Source: Elusimicrobiota bacterium
Lineage (GTDB): Bacteria; Elusimicrobiota; Elusimicrobia; Elusimicrobiales; Elusimicrobiaceae
Direction of reading: 5' to 3'
DNA: 5,211 bases
Assembly (NCBI GenBank): GCA_023393825.1
Contig: JAEXBW010000109.1
Location: 1 to 5,211 of the forward strand
The notes under the pieces are model-generated. The model saw only the letters and a program-made list of their open reading frames with translations, searched no databases and had not been told where the DNA came from. A program made the translations under genes and the position numbers. Position 1 is the first letter of the stretch, and the number at the start of each line of letters is the position of its first letter. Positions 1-5,211 of the stretch are shown piece after piece.

Positions 1-28
1 CTATTGAAGCTACTTTAAATATTTTCAT
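1..28 (-). CDS. Start of an unidentified gene, truncated by the window edge
   Basis: An ATG at 28-26 opens a frame reading MKIFKVASI that runs off the left edge. It has a good ribosome binding site, GGAG at 40-37, eight bases upstream. A plausible promoter and the terminator of pth lie before it, as expected for the first gene of a new transcription unit in the same direction. Nine residues are too few to name a family. Confidence 0.5.
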
Positions 29-56
29 TCTAAATTCTCCGTGTAAAACTGACTTT

Positions 57-93
57 ATAATATCAGTATATTGTTTAAGTATCTTATATGCAA
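57..93 (-). promoter_or_regulatory. Possible promoter for the left-edge gene
   Basis: Two overlapping options are seen on the minus strand. TTGCAT (93-88) and TATACT (70-65) are spaced by 17 bp. An extended -10 element, TGATATTAT (65-57), also follows. Either would start transcription about 20-35 bases before the ATG at 28, and right after the pth terminator. The AT-rich context makes chance matches likely, so this is tentative. Confidence 0.42.
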
Positions 94-97
94 GAGC

Positions 98-124
98 AAA
101 AAGACCTATTTGTATTTAGGTCTT
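98..124 (-). terminator. Probable intrinsic terminator after pth
   Basis: On the minus strand, AAGACCTA (124-117) pairs perfectly with TAGGTCTT (108-101) across an eight-base loop. A run of five T (102-98) overlaps the stem end. The stem is AT-rich and only 8 bp, so it is clearly weaker than the ctc terminator, but its place directly at the pth stop codon supports the call. Confidence 0.6.
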
Positions 125-704
125 AGGACTCCTTTCTGTTTGCTTCCGTCATTGCCTGCTCTATCCCCCTTGAGAGGATACAGGAAACCGCCTCTTTAGC
201 TTTTTGCAAAGCGGAGGCAACTAAATCCTGCTCCTGCGGGGTAAATTTGGAAAGCACAAAATCTTTACCTTCAAAATAAGCTGGGCGCGGGCCTATGCCT
301 ATTCTAAGACGGGCTATATTCTGCGTGCCTGCAAGTTCAATAATGTTCTTCATTCCGTTTTGCCCGCCCGCGGAACCGTCCCTGCGAACGCGTATGCTGC
401 CTAAAGGCAAAGACATATCATCAAATATAACCAAAACTGCCGTATACGGAATTTTATAAAAATTGGCAAAAGCGCTTACGGCCTGCCCAGATAGATTCAT
501 AAAAGTTTGCGGCTTAAGAAGATAAATGGTTTTACCTTCCGCCTCGGCTTTTGCGCAAAGGGCCAAATCCCCGCGCCAAGGCTCAAAATCAGCATTAAGG
601 GAACGCGCAAGCGCGTCAATAGCCATAAACCCCGCGTTATGACGGGTGTTTTGGTATTGTTTGCCCGGATTGCCCAAGCCGACTATAAGAAATGTATCTG
701 CCAT
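123..704 (-). CDS. pth: Peptidyl-tRNA hydrolase
   Basis: The 193-aa cytoplasmic enzyme cleaves the ester bond of peptidyl-tRNAs that drop off the ribosome, recycling tRNA; it is essential in bacteria studied. Seen: LIVGLGNPGKQY at 6-17 with the conserved N11, NTRHNAGF at 19-26 with catalytic H22, and KPQTFMNLSG at 64-73 with N70. FDDMSLPLG at 94-102 carries D95, the likely partner of the histidine. SAGGQNGMKNI at 111-121 carries N116; the GGHNG histidine is glutamine, a tolerable family variant. RLRIGIGP at 132-139 follows. Length is normal (E. coli 194 aa). The ATG at 704 is preceded by AAGG at 715-712 with seven-base spacing. No good promoter is visible in the short gap behind the ctc terminator, so expression probably depends on terminator read-through or a promoter inside ctc. 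Its stop codon overlaps the base of the downstream hairpin. Confidence 0.98.
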   Translation of the reverse strand: MADTFLIVGLGNPGKQYQNTRHNAGFMAIDALARSLNADFEPWRGDLALCAKAEAEGKTIYLLKPQTFMNLSGQAVSAFANFYKIPYTAVLVIFDDMSLPLGSIRVRRDGSAGGQNGMKNIIELAGTQNIARLRIGIGPRPAYFEGKDFVLSKFTPQEQDLVASALQKAKEAVSCILSRGIEQAMTEANRKES

Positions 705-731
705 AGTTGAACCTTGTTAAAAGTTTAGCAT

Positions 732-765
732 AAAAAAACAGGGCGCATTAAATATGCGCCCTGTT
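732..765 (-). terminator. Rho-independent terminator between ctc and pth
   Basis: Read on the minus strand, a perfect 12-bp stem (765-754 with 748-737) encloses a five-base loop (753-749). The arm is AACAGGGCGCAT. The run of T after it (738-732) overlaps the last base pairs of the stem. The stem has seven G-C pairs and no mismatch. There is no T-run on the plus-strand side, so it acts in one direction, for leftward transcription out of ctc. It lies 12 bases after the ctc stop and 27 bases before the pth ATG. Confidence 0.92.
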
Positions 766-777
766 GTAAAGATAAGA

Positions 778-1461
778 CTATTTCTTTGCTGCGGGTGCGG
801 CGGCTGCGGGAGCGCCTTCCTCATCTTTCTTGCCTTTGGTGGCGGAAAGTTCAGGCTGGGCTGCGGCATCGGCTGCGGGAGCAGCGGCGGCCACGGGAGC
901 AGCTTCTTCTTTAGGTATCATTACGTGCACAACCATTCTGTGTGCGTCGCCCAAAATTGCAACGCCTTTAGGCGCAACAAGGTTGGCAACCGTAACGTGG
1001 TTATCCAAATCTACATTGGTAATATCAACCGCAATGTTGTGCGGAATATCGCCGGGGAGAGATTTGATTGCGACTTCTCTTAAAACGTGGTCCACAATGG
1101 CGCCATGGGCTTTAGCAAAAGCGCATTCGCCCGTAAGAACGACGGGGACGATTGTTTCAATAGGTCTGTCCATAGAAATTCTTTGAAAGTCGACGTGTAT
1201 CGGCTTGTCTGTTACTACGTGATACTGAACTTCTTTGATGATGGCAAGTTCGTTTTTGCCGGAAAGATCAATTTCCACAAGAACGTTGCTGCCTGCTTTC
1301 TGTATGGCAGCTAAATCTTTTTCCGCCAAAGAAACTACCGTCGGGTTTTTGTCAATGCCATAGATTACGGCAGGTATCTTTTTTTGGCCTCTCAATTTAG
1401 AGAGTTCGCCTCTTACGCCTGCTTTTTCTCTGGGTTCTGCTGATATTTTAAGTTTTTCCAT
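778..1461 (-). CDS. rplY: Ribosomal protein bL25, long Ctc/TL5 form
   Basis: The 227-aa product belongs to the bL25 (Ctc/TL5) family, which binds 5S rRNA in the central protuberance of the 50S subunit. The N-terminal 5S-binding beta-barrel (about 5-95) has the family markers REKAG at 11-15, IPAVIYG at 29-35 and VQYHVVTDKPIHVDFQRI at 78-95. The TL5-type C-terminal beta domain (about 100-182) follows, absent from the short E. coli L25. Residues 185-227 form a low-complexity tail rich in Ala, Pro, Lys and Glu, ending AAPAAKK; it is probably disordered and can vary in length between relatives. No signal peptide or membrane segment is seen. The gene lies between prs and pth as in Bacillus subtilis, where ctc is part of the general stress response; whether that applies here is unknown. 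Its TAG stop is 12 bases before a strong terminator hairpin. Confidence 0.97.
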   Translation of the reverse strand: MEKLKISAEPREKAGVRGELSKLRGQKKIPAVIYGIDKNPTVVSLAEKDLAAIQKAGSNVLVEIDLSGKNELAIIKEVQYHVVTDKPIHVDFQRISMDRPIETIVPVVLTGECAFAKAHGAIVDHVLREVAIKSLPGDIPHNIAVDITNVDLDNHVTVANLVAPKGVAILGDAHRMVVHVMIPKEEAAPVAAAAPAADAAAQPELSATKGKKDEEGAPAAAAPAAKK

Positions 1462-1470
1462 TTTATTACT

Positions 1471-1476
1471 TCCTCC
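1471..1476 (-). promoter_or_regulatory. Strong ribosome binding site of ctc/rplY
   Basis: GGAGGA on the minus strand lies nine bases before the ATG at 1461-1459. It is the best anti-Shine-Dalgarno match in the window, fitting high translation of a ribosomal protein from an internal operon position. The 42-base gap after prs is AT-rich and shows no convincing hairpin or promoter. Confidence 0.75.
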
Positions 1477-1503
1477 GAATATTTATTCCTTTTTTTGTAA
1501 ATT

Positions 1504-2454
1504 TTATTTGAACATCTCGCTGATAGAACTGCCGTCGTGGTTACGCTTTATTGCGTCGGCCAAAACGTGTGCGATGCTTAATACTTGTATTTTATCGCTC
1601 AGTTTGCGGCTTTCGGGCAGGGTATCGGTTATGAAAAGTTTTTCTATGGCGGAGTTATTTACTTTATCAACCCCATCCCTTGAAAGTACGCCGTGCGTAC
1701 ATACGGCATAAACTTTCTTTGCGCCGTTTTCCTTAACTTTATTGGCCACTACCGATAATGTGCCTGCTGTATCAACTATATCATCTACAATAATTACTGT
1801 TTTGTCTTTTACATCTCCGATTACATTGTACACCACGGCTTCGTTGGCTTTGGGGCGGCGTTTATCAATGATAACCAGCCCTGCGTCCATACGTGCCGCA
1901 AATTTGCGGGCGCGTTCCACACCGCCTACGTCGGGTGAAACCACCACTAAATCTTTGGGTTTGTCTTTAAGAAAATAATCCAAAAATACTCCGCGCGCTC
2001 TTAAATGGTCCACGGGAATATCAAAAAAGCCTTGTATTTGACCTGCGTGCAAGTCCATAGCCATAACTCTGTCCGCGCCTGCTTCCGTAATAAGGTTGGA
2101 AACCAGTTTAGCTGTTATCGGCACTCTGGGGCCGCTTTTTCTATCCGCTCTGGCATAGCCGAAGTAAGGTATAACAGCCGTAATGCGGCCCGCGCTTGCG
2201 CGGCGCATGGCGTCGATGGCTACCAAAAGTTCCATAAGATTTTCGTTAACGGGGGTGCAGGTGGGCTGGATAATATAGCAATCCGCGCCGCGGACGCTTT
2301 CCAAAACCTGTACGTCAACTTCGCCGTCGGCAAAACGCTCAACGCGAAGAGCCCCGAGTTCTTTGCCCAAATGCATTGCAATCTTTTCCGCCAACGGACG
2401 ATTTGCATTGCATGTAAAGACTTTTAAGTCCCTGGAACATTGACAACGTATCAT
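1504..2454 (-). CDS. prs: Ribose-phosphate pyrophosphokinase (PRPP synthetase)
   Basis: The 316-aa class I enzyme transfers pyrophosphate from ATP to ribose-5-phosphate, giving PRPP for purine, pyrimidine, NAD, histidine and tryptophan synthesis. Seen in order: RFADGE at 40-45 (ATP-site loop from the neighbouring subunit), PYFGYARADRK at 96-106, and VPITAKL at 111-117. Then come MDLHAGQIQGFFDIPVDHL at 133-151 with the catalytic-site histidine H136, and DKRRP at 197-201 in the flexible catalytic loop. The PRPP-binding loop DDIVDTAGT is at 224-232. Length matches the family. Two small oddities: the glutamine common after the ATP-contacting arginine (ARQDRK) is alanine here (A103), and the N-terminus is cysteine-rich (C4, C6, C15), with FTCNAN where FSGN or FAGN is usual. 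Both are probably lineage variation. The glmU-prs-ctc-pth order matches Bacillus subtilis (gcaD-prs-ctc-spoVC). Confidence 0.98.
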   Translation of the reverse strand: MIRCQCSRDLKVFTCNANRPLAEKIAMHLGKELGALRVERFADGEVDVQVLESVRGADCYIIQPTCTPVNENLMELLVAIDAMRRASAGRITAVIPYFGYARADRKSGPRVPITAKLVSNLITEAGADRVMAMDLHAGQIQGFFDIPVDHLRARGVFLDYFLKDKPKDLVVVSPDVGGVERARKFAARMDAGLVIIDKRRPKANEAVVYNVIGDVKDKTVIIVDDIVDTAGTLSVVANKVKENGAKKVYAVCTHGVLSRDGVDKVNNSAIEKLFITDTLPESRKLSDKIQVLSIAHVLADAIKRNHDGSSISEMFK

Positions 2455-3851
2455 TTTTTAATTTCCTTTTTTATTTTCAAATTTACCTGGCGCGCCCTTG
2501 CTATTGCCAAAGAGCCGGAAGGTATGTCTTCCGTTATGGTGGAGCCTGCGCCTATTCTAACGCCGCGTTCTACCTTAACGGGAGCAACAAAATTTGTATT
2601 TGACCCTATAAAAACTTCGTCTTTTATTATGGTTTTAAATTTATTTACGCCGTCGTAATTGCAGGTTATGGTGCCTGCGCCCACATTAACTTTTGCGCCC
2701 ATTTCGGTATCGCCGATATAAGTAAGGTGGGGGACTTTTGAGCCTTTGCCGATTACGGATTTTTTAATTTCCACAAAGTTGCCTACTTTTGCGCCTTCTT
2801 TTAAATCCGTCATCGGGCGAAGGTGGGCATAAGGCCCTACTTGGCAGCTTTCCGCTACGGCGGAATCTATAATATAACAGCCCGATTTAATTATGCTGTT
2901 ATCTTTAATAAAGCTGTTTTCTATCCAGCAGTTAGGGCCGATAAAACAATTTTTGCCTATAACCGTTTTGCCGCTTATAAAAGTGTTGGGATAAACAACC
3001 GAATCTTGGCCTATCTTAACGGTGGCGTCTACATAGGTAACTTCGGGGTTAATAAAGGTTACGCCGTCCGCCATAAATTTAGCGTTAATATCGGCGCGCA
3101 TTATTTTTGCGGCCTCGGCTAACTGCTCTTTGGAGTTAATGCCCATAGCTTCTTTATAATCCTCCGCTTTAAAAACTTCCACCTTAAGCCCTTTTTGCTT
3201 TAAGAAAGCAAGGGCATCGGTAAGGTAGTATTCCTTTTTAACGCCTTGCGGGCGAAGGAGTTTTAAAACGCTTATCAAATCCGCCGTGTTAAAAATATAC
3301 ATTCCTGAATTTACTTCTTTTATAGCGGCTGTTTTGGCGTCGGTTTCGCTTTCTTCTACAATCTTTTCAAATTCGCCTTGGGCATTTTTTACTATACGGC
3401 CATAGCCCTTGGGATTATCTATATCAACGGTAAAAACGGTGCAGGAAGCATTGGTTTTATTATGCTTGCTTATAAGGTTTTTTAAGGTAGAGGATTTAAT
3501 TAACGGAGCATCGCCCGCCAATATAAGGATTTGTCCGTACTTTTGCATAAAAGGCACGCTGTCTTTGGCGGCGGTACCGCTGCCTGTAAGCTCTTTTTGC
3601 AAAATAAAATCCACCGGCGTCTTGATACCCCAAAGCTGGAGTTTATCAGAAACTGTTTTCTGCAACAGTTCCGCGCGGTGGCCTATAAGTACGCCTATTG
3701 CGGAAGGTTTTAAAGTTTCCGCCGTTTTAAGTATGTGTGAGAGTATTTCCCCCCCGCAAATACTGTGCAACGGTTTTGGCGTGTCGGACTTCATTCTTGT
3801 ACCCTTTCCTCCTGCGAGGACGAGGACACAAAGATTTTTTTTGGCTACCAT
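2451..3851 (-). CDS. glmU: GlmU, bifunctional GlcN-1-P acetyltransferase / UDP-GlcNAc pyrophosphorylase
   Basis: The 466-aa cytoplasmic enzyme makes UDP-GlcNAc, precursor of peptidoglycan (and of LPS where present), from glucosamine-1-phosphate, acetyl-CoA and UTP. The N-terminal uridylyltransferase domain (about 5-240) has the nucleotide-binding LAGGKGTRM at 12-20 with PKPLH at 25-29. It also has GSGTA at 90-94, AGDAPL at 112-117 (D114 as metal ligand), NSGMY at 181-185 and GINSKEQL with N239 as the likely second metal ligand. The C-terminal left-handed beta-helix acetyltransferase domain (about 260-450) shows hexapeptide repeats. It carries LRP at 344-346, FVEIKK at 359-364, HLTYIGD with the likely catalytic base H375, and GAGTITCNYDG at 391-401. 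Length is close to the E. coli enzyme (456 aa), and all expected catalytic motifs are present. It is first in the operon behind its own promoter, and its TGA stop overlaps the prs ATG. The lysine-rich tail also encodes the prs ribosome binding site. Confidence 0.98.
   Translation of the reverse strand: MVAKKNLCVLVLAGGKGTRMKSDTPKPLHSICGGEILSHILKTAETLKPSAIGVLIGHRAELLQKTVSDKLQLWGIKTPVDFILQKELTGSGTAAKDSVPFMQKYGQILILAGDAPLIKSSTLKNLISKHNKTNASCTVFTVDIDNPKGYGRIVKNAQGEFEKIVEESETDAKTAAIKEVNSGMYIFNTADLISVLKLLRPQGVKKEYYLTDALAFLKQKGLKVEVFKAEDYKEAMGINSKEQLAEAAKIMRADINAKFMADGVTFINPEVTYVDATVKIGQDSVVYPNTFISGKTVIGKNCFIGPNCWIENSFIKDNSIIKSGCYIIDSAVAESCQVGPYAHLRPMTDLKEGAKVGNFVEIKKSVIGKGSKVPHLTYIGDTEMGAKVNVGAGTITCNYDGVNKFKTIIKDEVFIGSNTNFVAPVKVERGVRIGAGSTITEDIPSGSLAIARARQVNLKIKKEIKK
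2455..2470 (-). promoter_or_regulatory. prs ribosome binding site inside the glmU 3' end
   Basis: AAAAGGA at 2470-2464 lies nine bases before the prs ATG (2454-2452). The same bases encode the last lysine-rich residues of GlmU, whose TGA (2453-2451) overlaps the prs start as ATGA. A ribosome ending on glmU can therefore restart on prs, so coupled translation is expected. This also fixes the prs start; there is no better start codon downstream before residue 27. Confidence 0.75.
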
Positions 3852-3925
3852 AATTTCCTTTACTCTTGCCGTAGAATCTATACTACTGTATTTATTATAC
3901 CAAATAAATTGGGGTTATATTTCCC
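3852..3925 (-). promoter_or_regulatory. Extended -10 promoter and leader of the glmU-prs-ctc operon
   Basis: On the minus strand, TGGTATAAT covers 3902-3894: a consensus -10 box (TATAAT, 3899-3894) with a perfect extended TGn element. The hexamer at 17-bp spacing (3922-3917, AAATAT) is a poor -35, as is usual for extended -10 promoters. The predicted transcript start is near 3887, giving a leader of about 36 bases. AAAGGA at 3861-3856 is the glmU ribosome binding site, four bases before the ATG. The box lies 15 bases beyond the mtaB stop, and no terminator separates the two, so read-through from rsmE-mtaB is also likely. This is inferred from motif match only. Confidence 0.65.
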
Positions 3926-5141
3926 GCGCAAGGCAAATATCTTCCCTTGCGGCAACTATCTTGACGGGGGTTATAAGGCGCGAAAGTTTGCCGTTTTCTA
4001 TATGTGCGCGGGCGAAATTGGACAGTACGCCGCTTACCGTGCCGTCTTTTAATACCTCTTCCGCCAAAAAGTGCTGGGTTGTGCCTATAAGCTTTGCGGC
4101 AAAAGCGGCGCGAAGCTCTTTATCCAAAGCTCTAAGCTCGTCGGACCTACGCTTAATTTCCTGCGCGGGTATTTGCGGCAGGGCGGCGGCGGGAGTGCCG
4201 GGGCGCACGGAATAACTGAAAACGTGCAAGCCCGCAAAACCTATTTGCTTTAAAAAGTTTTTGGTAATTTCAAAATCTTCGGGCGTTTCTGTGGGATAAC
4301 CCGCAATAATATCGCAAAACACCGCAAGTGCGGGAACTTTTGATTTTATATAGGCCACGCGCTGCGCGTATTCCTGCGTGGTATAGCGGCGCTTCATATG
4401 TTTCAAAACCGCGTCGCAGCCGCTTTGCAAAGGTAAGTGCAAATAATCACAAGCCTTTTGCCCGCCTTTGGAAAGGACTTCTATAAATTCGTCCGTTACC
4501 GTGTTAATTTCTATTGAGGAAAAGCGTATCCTAAAATTACCTTCAACCGCAAAAATTTCTTGGGTAAGCGCGGCCAAATCCGCGCCAGTTTGCGGGCAAT
4601 TATAATTGCCTATGTTTATGCCAGTAAGCACAATTTCTTTATAGCCGTTAGCGACAAGGTTTTTAATTTCCTGCAATACAACGGCTTTGGGTTTAGAGGT
4701 TTTTTGCGGGCGCGTATAAGGCACTATGCAATAAGAGCAAAAACAATCGCAACCGTCTTGAATTTTTATAAAGGCGCGGGTTTTGCCCTCGTGTTCTTTT
4801 ACGCTCCAGTCTATCTGCTTGCCAAATAAAGCGGGGCCGATATCTGTTTTAAATATAACTTCCGCCGCGGGAAAGTTTTTTGCTATTTCGTCTTTATGCG
4901 CCATTGCGTAACAGCCTGTTATTATAAGACGGGCGGCGGGATTAATTTTTTGTATGCGGCGGATTTCGCGCTCCACATCTTTATCCGCATTTTTAGTAAC
5001 GGTGCAGGTGTTAAGCAGGCATAAATCGGCGTCTTTAAAATCCGTAATTATCTGGTGGCCTTCAAGCGAAAATTCTTCTAAAATAGCTTCGCTTTCCACT
5101 TGGTTAACGCGGCAGCCGAATGTTTTTATAAATATCTTCAT
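3915..5141 (-). CDS. mtaB: MtaB, tRNA t6A37 methylthiotransferase (radical SAM)
   Basis: The product is 408 aa and adds a methylthio group to t6A at position 37 of ANN-decoding tRNAs, giving ms2t6A. It shows the three-part architecture of the MiaB/MtaB family. The N-terminal UPF0004 domain has cysteines C10 (TFGCRVNQVESEA), C46 (NTCTVT) and C77 (TGCYA) for the auxiliary cluster. The radical-SAM core has C131, C135 and C138 in QDGCDCFCSYCIVPY, followed by LPLQSG near 236-241 and GYPTET near 281-286. A C-terminal TRAM-like tail begins around 345. NTCTVT and FGCRVNQ fit MtaB better than MiaB or RimO. The frame stays open to 5159, but the ATG at 5141 is preferred: it gives the family-typical N-terminus MKIFIKTFGC and overlaps the rsmE stop as ATGA. 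The six extra codons would lie inside rsmE. The Shine-Dalgarno is weak (GGGCGG), consistent with coupling. The usual RGxxRS after the SAM cysteines is altered to RPQKTS. Confidence 0.93.
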   Translation of the reverse strand: MKIFIKTFGCRVNQVESEAILEEFSLEGHQIITDFKDADLCLLNTCTVTKNADKDVEREIRRIQKINPAARLIITGCYAMAHKDEIAKNFPAAEVIFKTDIGPALFGKQIDWSVKEHEGKTRAFIKIQDGCDCFCSYCIVPYTRPQKTSKPKAVVLQEIKNLVANGYKEIVLTGINIGNYNCPQTGADLAALTQEIFAVEGNFRIRFSSIEINTVTDEFIEVLSKGGQKACDYLHLPLQSGCDAVLKHMKRRYTTQEYAQRVAYIKSKVPALAVFCDIIAGYPTETPEDFEITKNFLKQIGFAGLHVFSYSVRPGTPAAALPQIPAQEIKRRSDELRALDKELRAAFAAKLIGTTQHFLAEEVLKDGTVSGVLSNFARAHIENGKLSRLITPVKIVAAREDICLAREI

Positions 5142-5211
5142 TGCAGGGCCGCCCAGCATGCGGCGGTTGCGGCAGTTTCCGCGCGTAAAATGTTTGTGCC
5201 TAAAGACACAC
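5138..5211 (-). CDS. rsmE: RsmE, 16S rRNA m3U1498 methyltransferase (C-terminal fragment)
   Basis: Only the last 23 codons and a TGA stop are in the window; the rest lies beyond the right edge. The fragment reads VSLGTNILRAETAA and ends in WAALQ. The SLG-x-x-ILR-x-ETA pattern is the C-terminal signature of the RsmE family of SPOUT methyltransferases, part of the trefoil knot that binds S-adenosylmethionine. The family methylates N3 of U1498 in 16S rRNA of the assembled 30S subunit. The stop overlaps the mtaB start (ATGA), which suggests cotranscription and coupled translation. An rsmE-mtaB pair is known elsewhere, for example downstream of dnaJ-prmA in Bacillus subtilis. The call rests on a short but characteristic motif plus this neighbour. 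It was too short for ordinary ORF calling. Confidence 0.88.
   Translation of the reverse strand, partial: VSLGTNILRAETAATAACWAALQ

Noticed and set aside
727..732. TATGCT as a possible -10 box for pth
   Set aside because: It lies at the terminator U-tract with no -35 match at suitable spacing and no TGn extension.
754..1083. Gly/Cys-rich plus-strand open frame opposite the ctc 3' end
   Set aside because: The composition is simply the reverse of the Ala/Pro-rich bL25 tail, and its start codon lies inside the terminator stem.
2005..2427. Plus-strand open frame of 140 codons opposite prs
   Set aside because: It is antisense to a fully conserved prs coding region and has no supporting signals.
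3862..3886. Imperfect inverted repeat in the glmU leader (GTAG...CTAC and TAGA-N-TCTA)
   Set aside because: Arms are only four bases in AT-rich DNA, with no T-run and no match to a known riboswitch or operator. The leader of about 36 bases is too short for a riboswitch; a glmS-type ribozyme is not present.
3899..3917. Possible mtaB terminator (CCAA-N5-TTGG)
   Set aside because: A four-base-pair stem with no following T-run cannot be called a terminator; the bases are better explained by the extended -10 promoter.
3409..4215. Long plus-strand open frame of 268 codons
   Set aside because: It runs antisense through glmU, its promoter and mtaB, which have full family motifs. It has no ribosome binding site and no recognisable domain, and its codon pattern is that of a reverse-strand shadow.

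Overview
This window is bacterial housekeeping DNA. All genes lie on the minus strand, so it reads right to left: the 3' end of rsmE, then mtaB, glmU, prs, ctc/rplY (long-form bL25) and pth, and finally the first codons of an unidentified gene at the left edge. Base composition by eye is moderate (mid-40s % GC), with AT-rich gaps between genes. I see no mobile element, CRISPR array, RNA gene or phage gene. The phylum cannot be fixed from this evidence. The long bL25 with an Ala/Pro/Lys tail and the glmU-prs-ctc-pth order occur in many bacteria, as in Bacillus subtilis. An Elusimicrobiota-like origin is only a weak impression from protein style.

Layout, in transcription order. At 5211-5138 is the last part of RsmE (16S rRNA m3U1498 methyltransferase), whose stop overlaps the mtaB start by four bases (ATGA). 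At 5141-3915 is MtaB, the radical-SAM enzyme that turns t6A37 into ms2t6A37 in tRNA. A 63-base gap (3914-3852) holds a perfect extended -10 promoter (TGGTATAAT) that probably starts the second transcription unit. At 3851-2451 is GlmU (UDP-GlcNAc synthesis), again overlapping prs (2454-1504, PRPP synthetase) by ATGA. After 42 bases with a strong Shine-Dalgarno comes ctc/rplY (1461-778). A 12-bp GC-rich hairpin with a U-tract (765-732) is a convincing intrinsic terminator between ctc and pth. Pth (704-123) follows with no obvious promoter of its own. A weaker hairpin terminator (124-98) ends pth, and a likely promoter and ribosome binding site then lead into the truncated left-edge gene (28-1).

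The genes join translation (rRNA and tRNA modification, a 5S rRNA-binding ribosomal protein, peptidyl-tRNA recycling) with two central precursor enzymes (UDP-GlcNAc for cell wall, PRPP for nucleotides). Both sub-clusters are known bacterial neighbourhoods; here they are placed end to end. I found no undescribed system. The points most worth checking are the terminator between ctc and pth, the extended -10 promoter, the corrected mtaB start, and a few motif variants in MtaB and Prs.
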